64,000 nt of DNA from Loxodes magnus (taxonomy: Eukaryota > Ciliophora > Karyorelictea > Loxodida > Loxodidae): NCBI GenBank assembly GCA_946699065.1, contig CAMPDV010002818.1, positions 1-64,000 on the forward strand, in the 5' to 3' direction. The notes beneath the pieces were generated by a model that worked only from the letters and a program-made list of their open reading frames with translations, made no database searches and was not told where the DNA came from. Of the stretch, positions 1-10,553 are shown piece by piece. Position numbers and translations under genes: made by a program. How positions within the stretch are numbered: the stretch's first letter is position 1; every line of letters starts with the position of its first letter.

Positions 1-240
1 GATAGAATTTCAGTTTTAAGGAGTATGCTTTTAAAGGTAATAAGTATTTAGAAAAGTGAAGAAGTAAAGTAAGAAAGGAAGATAGAATTTCAGTTTTAAG
101 GAGTTTGCTTTTAGAGGTAATAAGTATTTAGAAAAGTGAAGAAGTAAAGTAAGAAAGGAAGATAGAATTTCAGTTTTAAGGAGTATGCTTTAAGAAGTAA
201 TAAGTATTTTGAAAAGTGAATAAGTAAAGTAAGAAAAGAA

Positions 241-2150
241 GATAGAATTTCAGTTTTAAGGAGTATGCTTCGAGAAGTAATAAATATTTAGAAAAGTGAA
301 GAAGTAAAGTAAGAAAGGAAGATAGAATTTCAGTTTTAAGGAGTATGCTTCGAGAATTAATAAGTATTTAGAAAAGTGAAGAAGTAAAGTAAGAAAAGAA
401 GATAGAATTTCAGTTTTAAGGAGTATGCTTTGAGAAGTAATAAGTATTTTGAAAAGTGAATAAGTAAAGTAAGAAAACAAGATAGAATTTCAGTTTTAAG
501 GAGTTTGCTTTGAGAGTAATAAGTATTTTGAAAAGTGAAGAAGTAAAGTAAGAAAGGAAGATAGAATTTCAGTTTTAAGGAGTTTGCTTTGAGAGTAATA
601 AGTATTTTTATAAAGTGAAGAAGTAAAGTAAGAAAAGAAGATAGAATTTCAGTTTTAAAGATTATGCTTTGAGAGTAATAAGTATTTAGAAAAGTGAAGA
701 AGTAAAGTAAGAAAAGAAGATAGAATTTCAGTTTTAAGGAGTTTGCTTTGAGAGTAATAAGTATTTTGAAAAGTGAAGAAGTAAAGTAAGAAAGGAAGAT
801 AGAATTTCAGTTTTAAGGAGTATGCTTTGAGAAGTAATAAGTATTTTTAAAAGTGAAGAAGTAAAGTAAGAAAAGAAGATAGAATTTCAGTTTTAAAGAG
901 TATGCTTTGAGAGTAATAAGTATTTTTAAAAGTGAAGAAGTAAAGTAAGAAAAGAAGATAGAATTTCAGTTTTAAGGAGTATGCTTTTAAAGGTAATAAG
1001 TATTTAGAAAAGTGAAGAAGTAAAGTAAGAAAAGAAGATAGAATTTCAGTTTTAAGGAGTATGCTTTTAAAGGTATAAGTATTTTTAAAAGTAAATAAGT
1101 AAAGTAAGAAAAGAAGATAGAATTTCAGTTTTAAGGAGTATGCTTTGAGAGTAATAAGTATTTTGAAAAGTGAAGAAGTAAAGTAAGAAAAGAAGATAGA
1201 ATTTCAGTTTTAAGGAGTATGCTTTGAGAGTAATAAGTATTTTGAAAAGTGAAGAAGTAAAGTAAGAAAGGAAGATAGAATTTCAGTTTTAAAGATTATG
1301 CTTTTAAAGGTAATAAGTATTTAGAAAAGTGAAGAAGTAAAGTAAGAAAAGAAGATAGAATTTCAGTTTTAAGGAGTATGCTTTTAAAGGTATAAGTATT
1401 TTGAAAAGTGAATAAGTAAAGTAAGAAAAGAAGATAGAATTTCAGTTTTAAGGAGTATGCTTTGAGAGTAATAAGTATTTTTAAAAGTGAAGAAGTAAAG
1501 TAAGAAAAGAAGATAGAATTTCAGTTTTAAGGAGTTTGCTTTGAGAGTAATAAGTATTTTTAAAAGTGAAGAAGTAAAGTAAGAAAAGAAGATAGAATTT
1601 CAGTTTTAAGGAGTATGCTTTGAGAAGTAATAAGTATTTAGAAAAGTGAATAAGTAAAGTAAGAAAAGAAGATAGAATTTCAGTTTTAAGGAGTATGCTT
1701 TGAGAGTAATAAGTATTTTTAAAAGTGAAGAAGTAAAGTAAGAAAAGAAGATAGAATTTCAGTTTTAAAGAGTATGCTTTTAAAGGTAATAAGTATTTTG
1801 AAAAGTGAAGAATTAAAGTAAGAAAAGAAGATAGAATTTCAGTTTTAAGGAGTATGCTTTGAGAGTAATAAGTATTTTGAAAAGTGAAGAAGTAAAGTAA
1901 GAAAGGAAGATAGAATTTCAGTTTTAAGGAGTTTGCTTTGAGAAGTAATAAGTATTTAGAAAAGTGAATAAGTAAAGTAAGAAAAGAAGATAGAATTTCA
2001 GTTTTAAAGAGTATGCTTTGAGAGTAATAAGTATTTTTAAAAGTGAAGAAGTAAAGTAAGAAAAGAAGATAGAATTTCAGTTTTAAGGAGTATGCTTTTA
2101 AAGGTAATAAGTATTTAGAAAAGTGAAGAAGTAAAGTAAGAAAAGAAGAT
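241..2150 (+). repeat. HOR block A (paired with 2,780-5,095)
   Basis: The order of monomer subtypes here is repeated downstream. The offset is 2,539 bp up to about position 800, then 2,698 bp, because the second copy carries two extra monomers. The rare form TATTTTTATAAAGTG marks both copies, at about 602 and 3,141. After that the runs TTAAAGGTAA, TTAAAGGTA and AAATAAG appear in the same order in both. Near 1,900 the downstream copy gains about three more monomers before the order resumes. The right edge is approximate. Confidence 0.75.
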
Positions 2151-2779
2151 AGAATTTCAGTTTTAAGGAGTATGCTTTGAGAGTAATAAGTATTTTTAAA
2201 AGTAAATAAGTAAAGTAAGAAAAGAAGATAGAATTTCAGTTTTAAGGAGTATGCTTTGAGAGTAATAAGTATTTTTAAAAGTGAAGAAGTAAAGTAAGAA
2301 AGGAAGATAGAATTTCAGTTTTAAAGATTATGCTTTGAGAGTAATAAGTATTTAGAAAAGTGAATAAGTAAAGTAAGAAAAGAAGAAAGAATTTCAGTGT
2401 TAAGGAGTATGCTTTGAGAGTAATAAGTATTTTGAAAAGTGAAGAAGTAAAGTAAGAAAAGAAGATAGAATTTCAGTTTTAAGGATTTGCTTTGAGAGTA
2501 ATAAGTATTTAGAAAAGTGAAGAAGTAAAGTAAGAAAAGAAGATAGAATTTCAGTTTTAAGGAGTATGCTTTGAGAGTAATAAGTATTTTGAAAAGTGAA
2601 GAAGTAAAGTAAGAAAAGAAGATAGAATTTCAGTTTTAAGGAGTATGCTTCGAGAAGTAATAAATATTTAGAAAAGTGAAGAAGTAAAGTAAGAAAAGAA
2701 GATAGAATTTCAGTTTTAAGGATTATGCTTTGAGAGTAATAAGTATTTTGAAAAGTGAAGAAGTAAAGTAAGAAAAGAA

Positions 2780-5095
2780 GATAGAATTTCAGTTTTAAGG
2801 AGTATGCTTCGAGAAGTAATAAATATTTAGAAAAGTGAAGAAGTAAAGTAAGAAAGGAAGATAGAATTTCAGTTTTAAGGAGTATGCTTCGAGAAGTAAT
2901 AAATATTTAGAAAAGTGAAGAAGTAAAGTAAGAAAAGAAGATAGAATTTCAGTTTTAAGGATTATGCTTCGAGAAGTAATAAGTATTTTGAAAAGTGAAT
3001 AAGTAAAGTAAGAAAAGAAGATAGAATTTCAGTTTTAAGGAGTTTGCTTTGAGAGTAATAAGTATTTTGAAAAGTGAAGAAGTAAAGTAAGAAAGGAAGA
3101 TAGAATTTCAGTTTTAAGGAGTTTGCTTTGAGAGTAATAAGTATTTTTATAAAGTGAAGAAGTAAAGTAAGAAAAGAAGATAGAATTTCAGTTTTAAAGA
3201 TTATGCTTTGAGAGTAATAAGTATTTAGAAAAGTGAAGAAGTAAAGTAAGAAAAGAAGATAGAATTTCAGTTTTAAGGAGTTTGCTTTGAGAGTAATAAG
3301 TATTTTGAAAAGTGAAGAAGTAAAGTAAGAAAAGAAGATAGAATTTCAGTTTTAAAGATTATGCTTTGAGAGTAATAAGTATTTAGAAAAGTGAAGAAGT
3401 AAAGTAAGAAAAGAAGATAGAATTTCAGTTTTAAAGATTATGCTTTTAGAGGTAATAAGTATTTTTAAAAGTGAAGAAGTAAAGTAAGAAAGGAAGATAG
3501 AATTTCAGTTTTAAGGAGTATGCTTTGAGAAGTAATAAGTATTTTTAAAAGTGAAGAAGTAAAGTAAGAAAAGAAGATAGAATTTCAGTTTTAAAGAGTA
3601 TGCTTTGAGAGTAATAAGTATTTTTAAAAGTGAAGAAGTAAAGTAAGAAAAGAAGATAGAATTTCAGTTTTAAGGAGTATGCTTTTAAAGGTAATAAGTA
3701 TTTAGAAAAGTGAAGAAGTAAAGTAAGAAAAGAAGATAGAATTTCAGTTTTAAGGAGTATGCTTTTAAAGGTATAAGTATTTTTAAAAGTAAATAAGTAA
3801 AGTAAGAAAAGAAGATAGAATTTCAGTTTTAAGGAGTATGCTTTGAGAGTAATAAGTATTTTGAAAAGTGAAGAAGTAAAGTAAGAAAAGAAGATAGAAT
3901 TTCAGTTTTAAGGAGTATGCTTTGAGAGTAATAAGTATTTTGAAAAGTGAAGAAGTAAAGTAAGAAAGGAAGATAGAATTTCAGTTTTAAAGATTATGCT
4001 TTTAAAGGTAATAAGTATTTAGAAAAGTGAAGAAGTAAAGTAAGAAAAGAAGATAGAATTTCAGTTTTAAGGAGTATGCTTTTAAAGGTATAAGTATTTT
4101 GAAAAGTGAATAAGTAAAGTAAGAAAAGAAGATAGAATTTCAGTTTTAAGGAGTATGCTTTGAGAGTAATAAGTATTTTGAAAAGTGAAGAAGTAAAGTA
4201 AGAAAAGAAGATAGAATTTCAGTTTTAAGGAGTTTGCTTTGAGAGTAATAAGTATTTTTAAAAGTGAAGAAGTAAAGTAAGAAAAGAAGATAGAATTTCA
4301 GTTTTAAGGAGTATGCTTTGAGAAGTAATAAGTATTTAGAAAAGTGAATAAGTAAAGTAAGAAAAGAAGATAGAATTTCAGTTTTAAGGAGTATGCTTTG
4401 AGAGTAATAAGTATTTTTAAAAGTGAAGAAGTAAAGTAAGAAAAGAAGATAGAATTTCAGTTTTAAAGAGTATGCTTTTAAAGGTAATAAGTATTTTGAA
4501 AGTGAAGAAGTAAAGTAAGAAAAGAAGATAGAATTTCAGTTTTAAGGAGTATGCTTTGAGAGTAATAAGTATTTTGAAAAGTGAAGAAGTAAAGTAAGAA
4601 AGGAAGATAGAATTTCAGTTTTAAGGAGTTTGCTTTGAGAAGTAATAAGTATTTTTAAAAGTGAAGAAGTAAAGTAAGAAAAGAAGATAGAATTTCAGTT
4701 TTAAAGAGTATGCTTTTAAAGGTAATAAGTATTTTGAAAAGTGAAGAAGTAAAGTAAGAAAAGAAGATAGAATTTCAGTTTTAAGGAGTATGCTTTGAGA
4801 GTAATAAGTATTTTGAAAAGTGAAGAAGTAAAGTAAGAAAGGAAGATAGAATTTCAGTTTTAAGGAGTTTGCTTTGAGAAGTAATAAGTATTTAGAAAAG
4901 TGAATAAGTAAAGTAAGAAAAGAAGATAGAATTTCAGTTTTAAAGAGTATGCTTTGAGAGTAATAAGTATTTTTAAAAGTGAAGAAGTAAAGTAAGAAAA
5001 GAAGATAGAATTTCAGTTTTAAGGAGTATGCTTTTAAAGGTAATAAGTATTTAGAAAAGTGAAGAAGTAAAGTAAGAAAAGAAGATAGAATTTCA
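2780..5095 (+). repeat. HOR block B (copy of 241-2,150)
   Basis: This is the second copy of the block at 241-2,150. It is longer by a two-monomer insertion near 3,330-3,490 and a three-monomer expansion near 4,620-4,860. The expansion repeats the run AAAGAGT/TTAAAGG, GGAGTAT/TGAGAG, GGAGTTT/TGAGAAG. Scattered single-base differences, such as TATTTTG in place of TATTTTTA near 4,180, show that the copies have diverged somewhat. Gains of whole monomers fit unequal exchange in register. Confidence 0.72.
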
Positions 5096-5100
5096 GTTTT

Positions 5101-5560
5101 AAGGAGTATGCTTTTAAAGGTATAAGTATTTTTAAAAGTAAATAAGTAAAGTAAGAAAGGAAGATAGAATTTCAGTTTTAAGGAGTATGCTTTGAGAGTA
5201 ATAAGTATTTTTAAAAGTGAAGAAGTAAAGTAAGAAAGGAAGATAGAATTTCAGTTTTAAAGATTATGCTTTGAGAGTAATAAGTATTTAGAAAAGTGAA
5301 GAAGTAAAGTAAGAAAATAAGATAGAATTTCAGTTTTAAGGAGTATGCTTTGAGAGTAATAAGTATTTTGAAAAGTGAAGAAGTAAAGTAAGAAAAGAAG
5401 ATAGAATTTCAGTTTTAAGGAGTATGCTTCGAGAAGTAATAAATATTTAGAAAAGTGAAGAAGTAAAGTAAGAAAAGAAGATAGAATTTCAGTTTTAAGG
5501 ATTATGCTTTGAGAGTAATAAGTATTTTTAAAAGTGAAGAAGTAAAGTAAGAAAGGAAGA
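5101..5560 (+). repeat. Local HOR copy marked by AAGAAAATAA
   Basis: A run of about six monomers here recurs at about 6,528-6,987, an offset of 1,427 bp or about 18 monomers. The rare unit end AAGAAAATAA (5,311 and 6,738) and the following TGAGAG, CGAGAAG and GGATTATG monomers come in the same order in both. The same rare unit end also occurs once near 12,921. The edges are approximate. Confidence 0.65.
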
Positions 5561-6527
5561 TAGAATTTCAGTTTTAAAGTTATGCTTTGAGAAGTAATAA
5601 ATATTTAGAAAATTGAAGAAGTAAAGTAAGAAAAGAAGATAGAATTTCAGTTTTAAGGAGTATGCTTTGAGAGTAATAAGTATTTAGAAAAGTGAATAAG
5701 TAAAGTAAGAAAAGAAGAAAGAATTTCAGTTTTAAGGAGTATGCTTTGAGAGTAATAAGTATTTTGAAAAGTGAAGAAGTAAAGTAAGAAAAGAAGATAG
5801 AATTTCAGTTTTAAGGAGTTTGCTTTGAGAGTAATAAGTATTTTTAAAAGTGAAGAAGTAAAGTAAGAAAAGAAGATAGAATTTCAGTTTTAAGGAGTAT
5901 GCTTTGAGAAGTAATAAGTATTTAGAAAAGTGAATAAGTAAAGTAAGAAAAGAAGATAGAATTTCAGTTTTAAGGAGTATGCTTTGAGAGTAATAAGTAT
6001 TTTGAAAAGTGAAGAAGTAAAGTAAGAAAAGAAGATAGAATTTCAGTTTTAAAGATTATGCTTTGAGAGTAATAAGTATTTTTAAAAGTGAAGAAGTAAA
6101 GTAAGAAAAGAAGATAGAATTTCAGTTTTAAGGAGTATGCTTTGAGAAGTAATAAGTATTTAGAAAAGTGAATAAGTAAAGTAAGAAAAGAAGATAGAAT
6201 TTCAGTTTTAAGGAGTATGCTTTGAGAGTAATAAGTATTTTTAAAAGTGAAGAAGTAAAGTAAGAAAAGAAGATAGAATTTCAGTTTTAAAGAGTATGCT
6301 TTTAAAGGTAATAAGTATTTTGAAAAGTGAAGAAGTAAAGTAAGAAAAGAAGATAGAATTTCAGTTTTAAGGAGTATGCTTTGAGAGTAATAAGTATTTT
6401 GAAAAGTGAAGAAGTAAAGTAAGAAAGGAAGATAGAATTTCAGTTTTAAAGATTATGCTTTGAGAGTAATAAGTATTTAGAAAAGTGAAGAAGTAAAGTA
6501 AGAAAAGAAGATAGAATTTCAGTTTTA

Positions 6528-6987
6528 AGGAGTATGCTTTTAAAGGTATAAGTATTTTTAAAAGTAAATAAGTAAAGTAAGAAAGGAAGATAGAATTTCA
6601 GTTTTAAGGAGTATGCTTTGAGAGTAATAAGTATTTTTAAAAGTGAAGAAGTAAAGTAAGAAAGGAAGATAGAATTTCAGTTTTAAAGATTATGCTTTGA
6701 GAGTAATAAGTATTTAGAAAAGTGAAGAAGTAAAGTAAGAAAATAAGATAGAATTTCAGTTTTAAGGAGTATGCTTTGAGAGTAATAAGTATTTTGAAAA
6801 GTGAAGAAGTAAAGTAAGAAAAGAAGATAGAATTTCAGTTTTAAGGAGTATGCTTCGAGAAGTAATAAATATTTAGAAAAGTGAAGAAGTAAAGTAAGAA
6901 AAGAAGATAGAATTTCAGTTTTAAGGATTATGCTTTGAGAGTAATAAGTATTTTTAAAAGTGAAGAAGTAAAGTAAGAAAAGAAGAT
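6528..6987 (+). repeat. Second copy of the 5,101-5,560 HOR block
   Basis: This is the downstream partner of the block at 5,101-5,560. It matches at the subtype-defining positions and shares the rare AAGAAAATAA unit end at 6,738. A monomer with the short AAAGTTAT form follows the first copy near 5,577 but not this one, so the similarity stops at about the same point in both. Confidence 0.6.
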
Positions 6988-7699
6988 AGAATTTCAGTTT
7001 TAAGGAGTATGCTTTGAGAGTAATAAGTATTTTTAAAAGTGAAGAAGTAAAGTAAGAAAGGAAGATAGAATTTCAGTTTTAAAGATTATGCTTTGAGAGT
7101 AATAAGTATTTTTAAAAGTGAAGAAGTAAAGTAAGAAAGGAAGATAGAATTTCAGTTTTAAAGATTATGCTTTGAGAGTAATAAGTATTTAGAAAAGTGA
7201 AGAAGTAAAGTAAGAAAGGAAGATAGAATTTCAGTTTTAAAGATTATGCTTTTAAAGGTAATAAGTATTTTGAAAAGTGAAGAAGTAAAGTAAGAAAAGA
7301 AGATAGAATTTCAGTTTTAAGGAGTTTGCTTTGAGAAGTAATAAGTATTTAGAAAAGTGAATAAGTAAAGTAAGAAAAGAAGATAGAATTTCAGTTTTAA
7401 GGAGTATGCTTCGAGAGTAATAAGTATTTTGAAAAGTGAAGAAGTAAAGTAAGAAAAGAAGATAGAATTTCAGTTTTAAAGATTATGCTTTGAGAGTAAT
7501 AAGTATTTAGAAAAGTGAAGAAGTAAAGTAAGAAAAGAAGATAGAATTTCAGTTTTAAGGAGTATGCTTTGAGAAGTAATAAGTATTTTTAAAAGTGAAT
7601 AAGTAAAGTAAGAAAAGAAGATAGAATTTCAGTTTTAAAGATTATGCTTTGAGAAGTAATAAGTATTTTTAAAAGTGAAGAAGTAAAGTAAGAAAGGAA

Positions 7700-7990
7700 G
7701 ATAGAATTTCAGTTTTAAAGATTATGCTTTGAGAGTAATAAGTATTTTGAAAAGTGAAGAAGTAAAGTAAGAAAGGAAGATAGAATTTCAGTTTTAATGA
7801 GTATGCTTTGAGAGTAATAAGTATTTAGAAAAGTGAAGAAGTAAAGTAAGAAAAGAAGATAGAATTTCAGTTTTAAAGATTATGCTTTGAGAGTAATAAG
7901 TATTTTGAAAAGTGAAGAAGTAAAGTAAGAAAGGAAGATAGAATTTCAGTTTTAATGAGTATGCTTTGAGAGTAATAAGTATTTAGAAAA
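7700..7990 (+). repeat. Dimer duplication (158 bp) marked by TTTTAATGAG
   Basis: Two successive 79-bp monomers appear twice in tandem: one AAAGATTATG/TATTTTG, then one with the rare TTTTAATGAGTATG form. The rare form is at about 7,793 and 7,951, exactly 158 bp apart, which is two 79-bp monomers. This is the shortest clear HOR I saw and looks like a young local slippage or unequal exchange. Confidence 0.7.
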
Positions 7991-9059
7991 GTGAAGAAGT
8001 AAAGTAAGAAAGGAAGATAGAATTTCAGTTTTAAAGATTATGCTTTTAAAGGTAATAAGTATTTAGAAAAGTGAAGAAGTAAAGTAAGAAAAGAAGATAG
8101 AATTTCAGTTTTAAGGAGTATGCTTTGAGAGTAATAAGTATTTAGAAAAGTGAAGAAGTAAAGTAAGAAAAGAAGATAGAATTTCAGTTTTAAGGAGTAT
8201 GCTTTTAAAGGTATAAATATTTACAAAAGTGAAGAAGTAAAGTAAGAAAAGAAGATAGAATTTCAGTTTTAAGGAGTATGCTTTGAGAGTAATAAGTATT
8301 TTGAAAAGTGAAGAAGTAAAGTAAGAAAAGAAGATAGAATTTCAGTTTTAAAGTTATGCTTTGACAGTAATAAGTATTTAGAAAAGTGTAGAAGTAAAGT
8401 AAGAAAAGAAGATAGAATTTCAGTTTTAAAGATTATGCTTTGAGAGTAATAAGTATTTAGAAAAGTGAAGAAGTAAAGTAAGAAAAGAAGATAGAATTTC
8501 AGTTTTAAGGAGTATGCTTTGAGAGTAATAAGTATTTTGAAAAGTGAAGAAGTAAAGTAAGAAAAGAAGATAGAATTTCAGTTTTAAGGAGTATGCTTTG
8601 AGAGTAATAAGTATTTTGAAAAGTGAAGAAGTAAAGTAAGAAAGGAAGATAGAATTTCAGTTTTAAAGATTATGCTTTTAAAGGTAATAAGTATTTAGAA
8701 AAGTGAAGAAGTAAAGTAAGAAAAGAAGATAGAATTTCAGTTTTAAGGAGTTTGCTTTGAGAAGTAATAAGTATTTAGAAAAGTGAATAAGTAAAGTAAG
8801 AAAAGAAGATAGAATTTCAGTTTTAAAGAGTATGCTTTGAGAGTAATAAGTATTTTGAAAAGTGAAGAAGTAAAGTAAGAAAAGAAGATAGAATTTCAGT
8901 TTTAAAGATTATGCTTTGAGAGTAATAAGTATTTTGAAAAGTGAAGAAGTAAAGTAAGAAAGGAAGATAGAATTTCAGTTTTAAGGAGTATGCTTTGAGA
9001 AGTAATAAGTATTTTTAAAAGTGAATAAGTAAAGTAAGAAAAGAAGATAGAATTTCAGT

Positions 9060-9760
9060 TTTAAGGAGTATGCTTTGAGAGTAATAAGTATTTTGAAAAG
9101 TGAAGAAGTAAAGTAAGAAAAGAAGATAGAATTTCAGTTTTAAAGAGTATGCTTTTAAAGGTAATAAGTATTTTGAAAAGTGAAGAAGTAAAGTAAGAAA
9201 AGAAGATAGAATTTCAGTTTTAAGGAGTATGCTTTGAGAGTAATAAGTATTTTGAAAAGTGAAGAAGTAAAGTAAGAAAGGAAGATAGAATTTCAGTTTT
9301 AAGGAGTTTGCTTTGAGAAGTAATAATTATTTAGAAAAGTGAATAAGTAAAGTAAGAAAAGAAGATAGAATTTCAGTTTTAAGGAGTATGCTTTGAGAGT
9401 AATAAGTATTTTTAAAAGTGAAGAAGTAAAGTAAGAAAAGAAGATAGAATTTCAGTTTTAAGGAGTATGCTTTTAAAGGTAATAAGTATTTAGAAAAGTG
9501 AAGAAGTAAAGTAAGAAAAGAAGATAGAATTTCAGTTTTAAGGAGTATGCTTTTAAAGGTATAAGTATTTTTAAAAGTGAAGAAGTAAAGTAAGAAAAGA
9601 AGATAGAATTTCAGTTTTAAGGAGTATGCTTTGAGAGTAATAAGTATTTTGAAAAGTGAAGAAGTAAAGTAAGAAAAGAAGATAGAATTTCAGTTTTAAG
9701 GAGTATGCTTTTAAAGGTATAAGTATTTTGAAAAGTGAAGAAGTAAAGTAAGAAAGGAAG
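9060..9760 (+). repeat. 10-monomer HOR copy marked by TAATAATTAT
   Basis: The rare variant TAATAATTAT is at 9,321 and again at 10,114, an offset of 793 bp or ten monomers of 79-80 bp. The following monomers (TGAGAG/TATTTTTA, TTAAAGGTAA, TTAAAGGTA, TGAGAG/TATTTTG, TTAAAGGTA) keep the same order in both places. There are a few differences, such as GTGAAGAAG against GTAAATAAG near 9,575 and 10,367. The edges are approximate. Confidence 0.65.
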
Positions 9761-9852
9761 ATAGAATTTCAGTTTTAAGGAGTATGCTTTGAGAGTAATA
9801 AGTATTTTTAAAAGTGAATAAGTAAAGTAAGAAAAGAAGATAGAATTTCAGT

Positions 9853-10553
9853 TTTAAGGAGTATGCTTTGAGAGTAATAAGTATTTTGAAAAGTGAAGAA
9901 GTAAAGTAAGAAAAGAAGATAGAATTTCAGTTTTAAAGAGTATGCTTTTAAAGGTAATAAGTATTTTGAAAAGTGAAGAAGTAAAGTAAGAAAAGAAGAT
10001 AGAATTTCAGTTTTAAGGAGTATGCTTTGAGAGTAATAAGTATTTTGAAAAGTGAAGAAGTAAAGTAAGAAAGGAAGATAGAATTTCAGTTTTAAGGAGT
10101 TTGCTTTGAGAAGTAATAATTATTTAGAAAAGTGAATAAGTAAAGTAAGAAAAGAAGATAGAATTTCAGTTTTAAAGATTATGCTTTGAGAGTAATAAGT
10201 ATTTTTAAAAGTGAAGAAGTAAAGTAAGAAAAGAAGATAGAATTTCAGTTTTAAGGAGTATGCTTTTAAAGGTAATAAGTATTTAGAAAAGTGAAGAAGT
10301 AAAGTAAGAAAAGAAGATAGAATTTCAGTTTTAAGGAGTATGCTTTTAAAGGTATAAGTATTTTTAAAAGTAAATAAGTAAAGTAAGAAAAGAAGATAGA
10401 ATTTCAGTTTTAAGGAGTATGCTTTGAGAGTAATAAGTATTTTGAAAAGTGAAGAAGTAAAGTAAGAAAAGAAGATAGAATTTCAGTTTTAAGGAGTATG
10501 CTTTTAAAGGTATAAGTATTTTGAAAAGTGAAGAAGTAAAGTAAGAAAGGAAG
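9853..10553 (+). repeat. Second copy of the ~793-bp HOR
   Basis: This is the downstream partner of 9,060-9,760. It carries the same TAATAATTAT variant and monomer order. One monomer after that variant starts AAAGATTATG here but AAGGAGTATG in the first copy, so the copies have exchanged or diverged locally. Confidence 0.62.

Noticed and set aside
256-480. Open frame of 74 codons on the - strand, repeated with near-identical sequence at 39,046-39,270, 41,046-41,270, 42,246-42,470 and 46,967-47,191
   Set aside because: It spans three monomers in three successive frames, because 80 is not a multiple of 3. It starts at a TTG created by the rare AAGAAAACAA unit end and is open only where TATTTTG or other variants remove a stop. 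The predicted protein is a Leu/Ser/Phe-rich product of the repeat itself. Its recurrence reflects block duplication, not a gene family.
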